Source: Romeriopsis sp046049545 (GTDB lineage Bacteria; Cyanobacteriota; Cyanobacteriia; Leptolyngbyales; Leptolyngbyaceae). Taken from it: a DNA stretch of 64,000 nucleotides. The notes under the pieces are model-generated. The model worked only from the letters and a program-made list of their open reading frames with translations. It was not told the origin of the DNA and searched no databases. Below are positions 55,078-62,900 of the stretch, piece after piece. The stretch covers positions 41,547 through 105,546 of the forward strand of contig JBJORF010000004.1 in the NCBI GenBank assembly GCA_046049545.1, given 5' to 3'. The position numbers and the translations under genes are program-made. How positions within the stretch are numbered: the first letter of the stretch is position 1; each line of letters opens with the position of its first letter.

Positions 55078-55288
55078 GAGCAACCATCAATTCAACATCT
55101 TGGGGCATGGTTTGACCAGATTCGGCATATTCTTCGGCGATCATGTCAAAGACGTTTTGAAGTTCATTTCGAGCTTCTTCAGCCGTTGCGCCTAAGGCGT
55201 GACAACTCTTAATCGCCGGAACATAAGCGACGAATGTGCCATTATCATCGAGACGAACTACGATCGTGTAGTCAGCTAAAAATTTCAT
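55067..55288 (-). CDS. hicB: HicB-type antitoxin
   Basis: A 73-residue HicB-fold protein: VRLDDNGTFVAYVPAIKSCHALGATAEEA is the partial RNase H-like antitoxin domain (seen in pieces DDNGTFVAYVP and GATAEEA). The ATG at 55288 has AGGAG nine to ten bases upstream; a start 27 bp earlier lacks one. No separate DNA-binding tail. It normally neutralises the HicA made from the overlapping next gene, here broken. Confidence 0.82.
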   Translation of the reverse strand: MKFLADYTIVVRLDDNGTFVAYVPAIKSCHALGATAEEARNELQNVFDMIAEEYAESGQTMPQDVELMVAHAC

Positions 55289-55372
55289 CGGGTGAATCTC
55301 CTGTAGGTCATTCACCCATTTTAGTCCGGATTCAAACGCGCTGATGCGAAACCTTCTAACTTGTTATTATCA

Positions 55373-55870
55373 ATGTCTGATTTCAAACCGCTGCAACCAC
55401 TAGCATCATTACCTAAACGCAAATCTCGCTTTGCCCAATCAGTGATGCTAGGCGCAATCATAATTTCTATTTTGCTAATAATCTTTGCTCCTGGCAAACT
55501 GTATAAGCTCACTTGCAATCGAACTATCACGCTTGCTGGTTGTCAAATTACGGCCCAAGGTTGGAGAGGAAATCCTGAAATCAAATCTCTAACGCTTTCC
55601 AAAATTCGATTAGAAATTCAACATGGTAAAACAGGTGACTCTTATGGAGCGCGATTACGGTTATGGAACGACGAAGGTCAAATTCTATTCACCGACAACT
55701 TTTGGGCAACTTCATCAAAATATCAGGATTTTAATAAGCTACAGGAATTCCTAGAGAATCCAACACAATCTTCGATCGAACTAGCTCAAGATGAACGATT
55801 TTCTGTAGCCGGACTTATCATCTTAATTTTGATGTTTAGCTGGTTATTCTACATTGGTCGATTTCCTTAG
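55373..55870 (+). CDS. Unknown membrane protein in the TA island
   Basis: Not recognised. It has 165 residues with one helix near 24-42 and another near 143-162, and a 100-residue extracytoplasmic-looking domain between (contains Cys-Asn-Arg-Thr, CQITAQGW). AT-rich (near 40% GC), unlike the flanking core genes, which suggests recent arrival. Confidence 0.55.
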   Translation: MSDFKPLQPLASLPKRKSRFAQSVMLGAIIISILLIIFAPGKLYKLTCNRTITLAGCQITAQGWRGNPEIKSLTLSKIRLEIQHGKTGDSYGARLRLWNDEGQILFTDNFWATSSKYQDFNKLQEFLENPTQSSIELAQDERFSVAGLIILILMFSWLFYIGRFP

Positions 55871-55879
55871 CAACACACG

Positions 55880-56014
55880 TCACAGGAGTGAGTCAATATC
55901 ATCCAGTCCCTCCGCGATCACCCCCACAACATCTGGCGACAGCAACCGGACGTGACAGCGATCGCTAGCTAGAAAATCGATCATCGAATCAGTTACCTGT
56001 TGGGGGTTTGTCAT
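55880..56014 (-). CDS. Possible 44-residue protein or gene remnant
   Basis: ATG at 56014 to TGA at 55880; contains FLASDRCHVRLLSPDVVGVIAEGLD. A similar frame (FLASDRYYFRLLLPNVVGV) is readable in the relic at 59456-59537, but without a start codon. Two related copies keeping this frame suggest former coding. It may be the tail of a lost gene rather than a functional peptide. Confidence 0.3.
   Translation of the reverse strand: MTNPQQVTDSMIDFLASDRCHVRLLSPDVVGVIAEGLDDIDSLL
55961..55976. repeat. 16-bp direct repeat, left flank of the hicAB cassette
   Basis: ATCGCTAGCTAGAAAA, identical to 56550-56565 and to 59516-59531. The first two copies bracket hicAB; the third stands alone in the relic, where the outer flanks of the first two are joined. 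Confidence 0.85.
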
Positions 56015-56026
56015 ACCCTTGCTCTT

Positions 56027-56054
56027 TTGATTACAATATGACTAAAGCTATATA
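56027..56054 (+). promoter_or_regulatory. Promoter of hicAB
   Basis: -35 TTGATT (56027-56032), 16-bp spacer, -10 TATATA (56049-56054), 20 bp before the hicA start. It lies inside the repeat-bounded cassette, so the module carries its own promoter. Confidence 0.55.
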
Positions 56055-56073
56055 GTTTGGGAATTTTTCATGA

Positions 56074-56301
56074 ATGCCGAAGAAAATTCGAGAATTAAAG
56101 GCAATCTTGCAAAAAGCAGGTTTTATTCTGCTCAAGAGGCGTGGTAAAGGTAGTCATACGATGTGGGAGCATCCTCTCTTACCCAACGCACTACTCATTT
56201 CAGGTAAAGATGGCGATGATGCCGATCGGTATCAAGAACGAGATGTACGAAATGCTTTAGCCGATTTAGAACAAGCGAAACAGCAGGAAGATGAATCATG
56301 A
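56074..56301 (+). CDS. hicA: HicA-type toxin (mRNA interferase)
   Basis: A 75-residue HicA with a double-stranded RNA-binding-like fold; the catalytic His lies in GKGSHTMWEHP. It cleaves mRNA in a translation-independent way when unopposed. The stop overlaps the hicB start by 4 bp (ATGA). Order toxin-antitoxin, with its own promoter and flanked by 16-bp direct repeats. Confidence 0.83.
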   Translation: MPKKIRELKAILQKAGFILLKRRGKGSHTMWEHPLLPNALLISGKDGDDADRYQERDVRNALADLEQAKQQEDES

Positions 56302-56516
56302 AACACCCCTACAGCATCTTAATCCAGTGGTCTGAAGAAGACCAAAAATACATCGCCAGCCTCCCCGAATTCGGCCCCTACGCTCACACCCACGGCAACA
56401 CCTACGCCGAAGCCTTAGAAATGGCCGAAGAAGTTCTCGGCATGTTGATTGAACAATATCAGGAATCCGGTAAACCCTTACCTCACCCACAGATCTTGAC
56501 GCTCCAAGCGGCTTAA
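56298..56516 (+). CDS. hicB: HicB-type antitoxin
   Basis: 72 residues, the HicB fold: YSILIQWSEEDQKYIASLPE and a C-terminal helix with EALEMAEEVLGMLIEQY. No DNA-binding domain is fused. Translationally coupled to hicA. Confidence 0.85.
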   Translation: MKHPYSILIQWSEEDQKYIASLPEFGPYAHTHGNTYAEALEMAEEVLGMLIEQYQESGKPLPHPQILTLQAA

Positions 56517-56549
56517 TCAAATCTCGCCACGCTCTCAAGATACAAGGTC

Positions 56550-56565
56550 ATCGCTAGCTAGAAAA
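56550..56565. repeat. 16-bp direct repeat, right flank of the hicAB cassette
   Basis: ATCGCTAGCTAGAAAA, identical to 55961-55976; spacing 589 bp. The sequence to its right (to about 56635) continues in the relic at 59517-59601. Confidence 0.85.
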
Positions 56566-56643
56566 CCGATCAGCTACACTTAAAGAAACTCAATCCATAC
56601 CGCGATGACCTGTGGTCGGTCGGAGACCATCGAGGAACTTCCC

Positions 56644-56889
56644 ATGAACCAGCCGCTCCAAATTAACAGCGAACTATTGCAAGCCGCGATCGCGCTTGAC
56701 CAAACCGCTAGCACTGAATCGATCGTCGAAACTGCCCTCCGCGAATACATCCAACGCCGCCAACAACTCAAGCAAGAAGTCATGATTGGCGCTGAAGCCG
56801 CCGATCGGGGTGACTTAATCGACGGGGAAACCGCAATGGCCGCCCTCAAACAAAAACTCGACTCCTGGCGCAACGAGGCATCGGCATGA
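56644..56889 (+). CDS. RHH-type antitoxin of a ParE/RelE-family TA pair
   Basis: An 81-residue protein. A ribbon-helix-helix-like N-terminus (PLQINSELLQAAIALDQTAS) is followed by a helix typical of VapB/ParD (VETALREYIQRRQQLKQ) and an acidic tail (DLIDGETAMAALKQKL) of the kind that binds ParE. ATG 56644 overlaps no other gene; its stop overlaps the toxin start by 4 bp. A 38-bp internal part (56804-56841) recurs in the relic at 59595-59632. Confidence 0.8.
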   Translation: MNQPLQINSELLQAAIALDQTASTESIVETALREYIQRRQQLKQEVMIGAEAADRGDLIDGETAMAALKQKLDSWRNEASA

Positions 56890-57188
56890 GTCGCCGCTAC
56901 GAAATCACCGGTCCAGCTAACCAAGACCTTGAATCAATTCTGCGTCAAATCGCTGATACATCTGGCTTCGATCGGGCCGACCAATTTCTCAGCCGCTTCA
57001 CCCAAAAACTCCGCAAAATCGCCAGCTTCCCAAATCTTGGCAAACCGCGCACAGAATGGGGTGAGAACTATCGCAGTTTGCTTCAAGATGACTATCTGAT
57101 CGTCTATCGAGTCACTGACGAAGTAGTCGAGATTCTTCGTGTTGTTAGTGGACGACGCGATTTGGACACACTCTTCGGGGATGAATAA
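56886..57188 (+). CDS. ParE/RelE superfamily toxin
   Basis: A 100-residue toxin with the ParE pattern: MSRRYEITGPANQDLESIL, a helical hairpin with FPNLGKPRTEWG, then strands YRSLLQDDYLIVYRV and ILRVVSGRRDLDTLF. It probably targets gyrase (ParE) rather than ribosome-bound mRNA, but the two cannot be separated here. Translationally coupled to the antitoxin. Confidence 0.83.
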   Translation: MSRRYEITGPANQDLESILRQIADTSGFDRADQFLSRFTQKLRKIASFPNLGKPRTEWGENYRSLLQDDYLIVYRVTDEVVEILRVVSGRRDLDTLFGDE

Positions 57189-57198
57189 GCAAGCGATG

Positions 57199-57258
57199 TC
57201 GGATCCTATTTGGAGCCTGGGCCATCGGCGGGGCGATCGCGGCGGTTGGAGAAGCTGA
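57199..57258 (+). repeat. Internally deleted third copy of the lyase gene's 3' end
   Basis: TCGGATCCTATTTGGAGCC matches the 5' part of the 215-bp unit and GGTTGGAGAAGCTGA its 3' part; about 150 bp between are missing. It starts 10 bp after the parE stop and precedes the PIN-toxin gene. Confidence 0.75.
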
Positions 57259-57277
57259 TTGCTAACTGAGAGGAAAG

Positions 57278-57730
57278 CTACGACGAAGCAGTTTCGCTGG
57301 GATCAAGGATGATGATGCCTTCAGGTGCATAACGGCGAAAGTCACTGACATTCAGCGTCATAATTGTTGTGATTTGATTCGCCAACATGGCCGCTACTAA
57401 CTTGACATCATGCACTTGTACACCTGAAACGCCGTACTGGCAAACCAGTCGTCGCCATTCGGGATAAACTGCGGGTGAATCAGATAAAAGTGGAAATAGT
57501 CGCTCAATGAGTTGCAGAAATCGATCGGCATCCGATGGTGTCAAGCCAAATCCGTTTCTCGCTAATGGTCGCGTTAATACATTCCAAAATTCGATATAGT
57601 TCTGAGCTGTCGCGACGGGTTGGTCGCCCATTTCTCGGCGTTGGCGAATTTGCGATCGGATATTGTTGTGCAGTGGATGTGTGCGATCGGCGAACCGCAA
57701 CAAAATATTGGTATCGACCAAATAAATCAC
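57278..57730 (-). CDS. vapC: PIN-domain toxin (VapC-like ribonuclease)
   Basis: A 150-residue protein. PIN acidic residues are visible: Asp in YLVDTNILLRF (residue 6), Glu in ATAQNYIEFWNV, Asp in GVQVHDVKLVAAML and Asp in LNVSDFRRY. It cleaves tRNA or rRNA when free. The start overlaps the antitoxin stop by 4 bp. Minus strand, unlike the TA pairs just before it. Confidence 0.87.
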   Translation of the reverse strand: MIYLVDTNILLRFADRTHPLHNNIRSQIRQRREMGDQPVATAQNYIEFWNVLTRPLARNGFGLTPSDADRFLQLIERLFPLLSDSPAVYPEWRRLVCQYGVSGVQVHDVKLVAAMLANQITTIMTLNVSDFRRYAPEGIIILDPSETASS

Positions 57731-57948
57731 GGATGTTCCTCGTAGATCCCCGATCGGGTCAGCGCCGCGTCCGGTATACGTGGTACAGCATCATTGAAGC
57801 AAGCATGAAATTCATCAGCTAGGCGATCGGCGATGGCTTCAAGCTGATCATCCCCGGCTTTCAAGTCTGCCTGAAGAAATTGGAGAATTTGCTGCTTGTC
57901 GAGCAGGGAGAGCCGTTGGATTTGCGGTAGTAGCTCAGTAACGCTCAT
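57727..57948 (-). CDS. vapB: Antitoxin partner of the PIN toxin
   Basis: A 73-residue helical protein beginning MSVTELLPQIQRLSLLDKQQILQFL, a form common for small cyanobacterial antitoxins beside PIN toxins, and ending in a short acidic tail. Role inferred from position and the 4-bp overlap; no DNA-binding fold is obvious. Confidence 0.7.
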   Translation of the reverse strand: MSVTELLPQIQRLSLLDKQQILQFLQADLKAGDDQLEAIADRLADEFHACFNDAVPRIPDAALTRSGIYEEHP

Positions 57949-58043
57949 ATCATTGCCTTTAAATCAAAACGATGACCCTTCAATATTAGCCGATTAGCTT
58001 CGGAATCGATGCTGATGGAGATGAAGCGATCGAACTTAAGGTG

Positions 58044-58258
58044 CCGATCGGATCCTATTTGGAGCCGGTGCCATCGGAAATGCCGGGATATGAGAGTGAG
58101 CTGGTGATGGCGGGGGGGACGTTTATTGATGGGAGTACGTCGGAGTTTTCGGCGGATGGGCCACTGCGGGAGCCGTTTGTGGTGTTTTGTCAGGGGGGGA
58201 CACATTGGACGCATGTGGCGATCGGGCTGGAAGGGGCGATTGGGGCCGTTGGGGAAGC
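58044..58258 (+). pseudogene. Second copy of the lyase gene 3' end (215 bp)
   Basis: Matches 54650-54864 with five substitutions over 215 bp and no indels (about 98%). The frame stays open and reads the same C-terminus (GSYLEPVPSEMPGYES onward) before diverging to end at 58271. It has no promoter or start codon of its own, so it is a fragment rather than a gene. Confidence 0.85.
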
Positions 58259-58357
58259 ATGTATGTATTAGGACGAACCAAAATTAAACCAGCCAATTGA
58301 ATCAACACTAGAATAGGTAAATCATGTTTCAACCGTTTGCCGAAAATCAACCCAATT

Positions 58358-59302
58358 ATGCTGAATCCGCTATCGTTTGTACCGATTAAAATAAAAATGT
58401 ATTATTTTCGGCCAGATCTGGAAATCGATGGTGAAATAGTCAACACTGAATTAGCAATTGGAACTGCATTTTTATATCTGTTTCAAGAAAAAACATATCT
58501 CATTACAAACTGGCACAATGTTACTGGTCGTAGAGCTGATGATCATACGATTATCTCTCGACGCTCAGCGATACCTAATTTCATAAGGGCAAAGGTTCCA
58601 TACGTTACTTGCACTTGTGAAAATGGAAAAATATCAGTGCGGTGGATAGAGCATTCTATATGCCTTTATCAGGATAGCTTGCTCGACTTACCGCAACACT
58701 CCCTTTGGTATGAGCATCAAGCCTACCGAAGCAAAGTTGATGTTGCAGTTATTCCAATGGAATCAAATCCTGACTTACTACCCGAAAATTCAATTTGGCA
58801 TGGCAGAGAATACCCCCTAAAGACTATTATCCAATATTCAGAGGATTCTCCAAAATTGGCTGTTTGCTCTGCAAATCACCCTGGCTTGGGCCTGCAAAAT
58901 CTCCTGCTAGAACCAGGTTTAGATGTTTTTATTCTTGGCTTTCCAATAGGGATGAGTGGTGGTGCTGAGTTCTCTGTTTGGAAACGCGGCAGCATCGCAT
59001 CTGAACCTAGTTTAGACGTAGATCAATTACCGAAAATTTTGATTGATACTGCAACTCGCAAGGGAATGTCTGGTTCACCTGTGTACGCTGTCCCTAGATT
59101 TCCTTATTCTATGCTTGAAGATCAAGACGAAAATGGTACTTACAAGCAATTCATGGGAATGGCCGAGCGCTTAATAGGAATTTACTCCGGAAGAGTTGGG
59201 ATGGGTGCATTTAAAGCCCAACTAGGAGTTGTTTGGAAGACTTCTGTTATAGATGAAATTATAGAAGGGGCAACGGTTGGCAAATCATCATTCTTTCTGT
59301 AA
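58358..59302 (+). CDS. Trypsin-like serine peptidase
   Basis: Chymotrypsin-fold protease of the S1/DegP-like type, about 314 residues. The triad is visible: His in LITNWHNVTG, Asp in SKVDVAVIPM and Ser in KGMSGSPVYA; a GFPIG oxyanion-side loop precedes. No signal peptide or PDZ domain, so probably cytoplasmic. About 42% GC, unlike neighbours, with weak start signals: ATG 58358 or ATG 58397 fit, with in-frame TTG 58337 possible. Such lone trypsin domains occur in defence and effector operons, but no partner is adjacent. Confidence 0.75.
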   Translation: MLNPLSFVPIKIKMYYFRPDLEIDGEIVNTELAIGTAFLYLFQEKTYLITNWHNVTGRRADDHTIISRRSAIPNFIRAKVPYVTCTCENGKISVRWIEHSICLYQDSLLDLPQHSLWYEHQAYRSKVDVAVIPMESNPDLLPENSIWHGREYPLKTIIQYSEDSPKLAVCSANHPGLGLQNLLLEPGLDVFILGFPIGMSGGAEFSVWKRGSIASEPSLDVDQLPKILIDTATRKGMSGSPVYAVPRFPYSMLEDQDENGTYKQFMGMAERLIGIYSGRVGMGAFKAQLGVVWKTSVIDEIIEGATVGKSSFFL

Positions 59303-59455
59303 TGTATCCATGGTAATACTTTGAATCTCTTCTACTAATATTTACCAGTCAAAATATGATATAGCAGTACAAATTAGTCTCAAAGCCCGCTAATATCACC
59401 AATCCCAGCAAACCGCCTACCAATAGTGCGCCACCGACAATCTCCCCCATTCGCC

Positions 59456-59632
59456 ATCCAATCCCTCCGCGATCACCCCCACAACATTTGGCAACAGCAA
59501 CCGGAAGTAATAGCGATCGCTAGCTAGAAAACCGATCGGCTACACTTGAAGAAGCTTAATCCATACCGCGATGACCTACGGTCCGTCGGAGACCATCGGG
59601 GTGACTTAATCGACGGGGAAGCCGCAATGGCC
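59456..59632 (+). repeat. Composite relic of the TA island (empty-site-like)
   Basis: Three blocks joined: 59456-59537 matches 55901-55982 (7 differences); 59517-59601 matches 56551-56635 (about 9 differences); 59595-59632 matches 56804-56841 (1 difference). The first junction is at the single 16-mer ATCGCTAGCTAGAAAA, so hicAB is absent; the second skips the antitoxin's first 160 bp. Ends soon after at a TGA. Confidence 0.8.
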
Positions 59633-59864
59633 TGACCCGGGTCGTTCGCGCAGCGCCTCCCCTTGGGAGAAGATAAAAATACTCCATTACACCATTACCT
59701 GGCGCGTTTACATCGCAAGACCTTGTAACGCGGATGTAACCCGACAGCAATAGGCTCCCTGACAGCCACGAAGCCACTTCCGCTGAGGGGATGCCATTGC
59801 CCCCGTGAATGTGACAGAATGAGTATGTCGATTCTGTAATGTGTCCGATCGTGCCCCTCACATC

Positions 59865-59911
59865 AATGCGAAGGCTCACGATCAAGCCAGCAGAACCTTC
59901 GCATTATTTTT
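59865..59911 (+). terminator. Hairpin plus T-run in the metH leader (possible attenuator)
   Basis: AATGCGAAGG (59865-59874) pairs with CCTTCGCATT (59896-59905), then ATTTTT. A second AACCTTCGCA at 59912-59921 could pair with the same upstream arm without the T-run, and GATCGTG (59847-59853) / CACGATC (59877-59883) forms an alternative stem into the loop. Lies 37 bp before the metH start. Confidence 0.55.
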
Positions 59912-59947
59912 AACCTTCGCAAACCGCAGTCGCGGCTGTATTGCCCT

Positions 59948-62900
59948 ATGACATCTAGCACCGTCTTGACCCAGCAGAGCTTGTTCCTACAGCGTCTTCA
60001 CAGTCCCGATCGTCCCGTATTGGTATTTGATGGGGCGATGGGGACGAACATTCAGTCCCAGGATCTCACGGTGGATGACTTTGGTGGGGCGGAGTATGAG
60101 GGCTGTAATGAGTACCTGGTGGTGACGAAGCCGGAGGCGATCGCGAAGGTGCATCGGGACTTCCTGGCGGCGGGGGCGGATGTGATCGAGACCGATAGTT
60201 TTGGGTCGAGTCCGTTGGTGTTGGCGGAGTATGATCTGGCCGATCGGGCTTACGAGTTGAGCTTGAAGGCGGCGCAGTTGGCGCGAAGCTGTGCGGATGA
60301 GTTTTCGACCCCGGAGAAGCCGCGTTTTGTGGCCGGGTCGATCGGGCCGGGGACGAAGCTGCCGACCTTGGGCCACATTACTTACGATGAACTGAAGGAG
60401 AGCTTCACGGTGCAGGCAGAGGGCTTGTACGACGGTGGGATTGATTTGTTTATTGTTGAGACCTGTCAGGATGTGCTGCAAATCAAGGCGGCGTTGAATG
60501 CGATCGAGGCGGTGTTTGCCAAGAAGGGGAAGCGGTTGCCGCTGATGGTGTCGGTGACGATGGAAGTCCAGGGGACGATGCTGGTCGGGACGGATATTTC
60601 CGGCGTGTTGGCGATTCTGGAACCCTACCCGATCGATGTTTTGGGCTTGAACTGTGCGACTGGCCCTGATCGGATGGCCGATCACATTCGCTATCTGACC
60701 GAGAATGCGCCGTTTGTCGTGTCCTGTGTGCCGAATGCCGGGTTGCCGGAGAACATTGGCGGTCACGCCCATTACAAGATGACCCCGATGGAATTGCAGA
60801 TGGCGCTGCATCGGTTTGTCGAGGATTGGGGGGTGCAGGTGATTGGCGGGTGTTGCGGGACGCGGCCTGACCACATTAAGGCATTGGCGGATGCGGCGGT
60901 GTCGCTGAAGCCGAAGGAGCGGAGTGTGCGGATCGGTGAACGCACCTGGAAAAATGGCGTTGTCAAAGAGTCCGATGTGCCACGGCCCTTGTTGGGCTAC
61001 ACGCCAGCGGCGGCTTCGATTTATTCGGCGCAGAATTATGAGCAGGATAATTCGTTCTTGATCGTCGGTGAGCGCTTGAATGCCAGCGGCTCGAAGAAAG
61101 TCCGCGAGTTGTTGAATGAGGATGATTGGGATGGGCTGTTGGCGATCGCCAAGTCCCAGGTGAAAGAGGGCGCGCACGTTCTGGATGTGAACGTCGATTA
61201 CGTGGGCCGCGATGGCGAACGGGACATGAAGGAACTCGTGTCGCGGTTAGTCACAAATGCAACGCTACCGTTAATGCTTGATTCGACAGAATGGACAAAG
61301 ATGGAAGCGGGTTTGAAAGTCGCGGGCGGGAAGTGCATTTTGAATTCCACCAACTACGAAGATGGCGATGAGCGCTTCTTTAAGGTGTTGGAACTTGCCA
61401 AAGAATATGGGGCCGGGGTGGTCATCGGTTGTATCGATGAAGATGGCATGGCGCGAACCGCCGAGAAGAAATTCCAAATCGCGCAACGGGCTTACCGCGA
61501 TGCGCTGGAATTTGGGATTCCGCCCCATGAGATTTTCTACGATACGTTGGCGTTGCCGATTTCGACCGGGATTGAAGAAGACCGGGAAAATGCCAAGGCG
61601 ACGATCGAATCGATTCGCATGATTCGCGAAAATCTACCGGGCGTGCATTTCATGCTGGGGGTTTCTAATGTGTCCTTTGGCTTGAGTCCGGCGGCGCGGA
61701 TTACGTTGAACTCGATGTTCCTGCATGAGGCGACGCAAGTGGGAATGGACGGCGCGATCGTCTCTGCGGCGAAGATTCTGCCCCTGACCAAGATCTCCGA
61801 AGAACATCAGCAAGTTTGTCGCGATTTGATCTATGACAATCGGGGATTTGAAGGGGATATTTGCACCTATGACCCGTTGACGCGGTTGACGGAAGTGTTT
61901 GCCGGGGTGAGTACGAAGGATGCCCGATCGAGTTCTTCCTTGGCAGATTTACCCATTGAAGAACGCTTAAAGCAACACATTATTGATGGTGAACGGATTG
62001 GCTTGGATGACGCATTGAAGGTTGCGCTCGATGACGGTCACAAACCCCTCGATATTATCAACACCTTCCTGCTCGATGGGATGAAGGTCGTTGGGGAACT
62101 GTTTGGTTCTGGGCAGATGCAACTGCCGTTCGTGTTGCAATCGGCGGAAACGATGAAATCCGCTGTGGCATTCCTCGAACCCTTGATGGATAAAGTTGAA
62201 GGAGAAGGCGACGATCGGGGTAAGGGCAAGTTCCTGATCGCGACGGTAAAAGGCGATGTCCACGACATCGGCAAAAACCTTGTAGATATTATCCTCACCA
62301 ATAACGGTTACAAAGTCGTCAACCTCGGCATTAAACAAACTGTTGACGCGATCGTCGATGCCTACGAAGAACACAAACCCGATTGCATTGCTATGAGTGG
62401 GTTGCTGGTGAAGTCTACAGCGTTCATGAAAGAGAACCTAGAAGTCTTCAACGAGCGCGGTATCAGCGTTCCCGTGATCCTCGGCGGTGCGGCATTAACG
62501 CCGAAATTCGTCTATGGTGACTGCCAAGATGTCTACAAAGGCCAAGTAATTTACGGGAAAGATGCCTTTGCGGATTTGACCTTTATGGATCGCCTGATGC
62601 CCGCGCGTCAGCAAAATTCCTGGGTCGATACGGAAGGTTTCACCGGGGAATTTGCCCAGTTTAACCAGAAGGGTAAAAAGGCGATCGAACAAGCCGAACG
62701 CGAATTAAATGGTGATGTTGCCCCGAAGTCCGATGAGCCGGAAGTGATTGATCTGGCACGATCGGAAGCCGTAGACATCGACATTCCCCGCCCAACGCCG
62801 CCATTCTGGGGCACGAAAATTATTAAGGCCGCTGAACTTGACCTCGAAGAATTGTTCTGGCATATGGATTTGCAGGCGCTGATTGCGGGGCAATGGCAAT

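Larger units (their letters stand above)
59303..59947. other. Gene-free stretch: decayed TA sequence and metH leader
   Basis: 645 bp without a gene. 59303-59455 shows nothing definite. 59456-59632 is the relic described separately. 59640-59680 is a dispersed G/C repeat (GCAGCGCCTCCCCTTGGGAG). 59690-59947 is a structured leader of metH. Confidence 0.7.

Noticed and set aside
58041..58271. A 76-codon frame as an independent small gene
   Set aside because: It is a fragment identical in sense to the lyase C-terminus, with no start signal; treated as a duplicated 3' end.
59643..59675. Minus-strand GGGGAGGCGCTGCGCGAACGAC resembling an SAH riboswitch core
   Set aside because: Wrong strand for metH and matches a common dispersed cyanobacterial G/C repeat; the remaining conserved bases are absent.
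59640..59830. Possible cobalamin riboswitch before metH (GAAGCCACTTCCG...GGGGATGCC)
   Set aside because: Only weak likeness to the GCCACTG/GGGAAGGC elements; the upstream GGGAA/GGTG blocks and the downstream AGACCTGCC box are not found in order.
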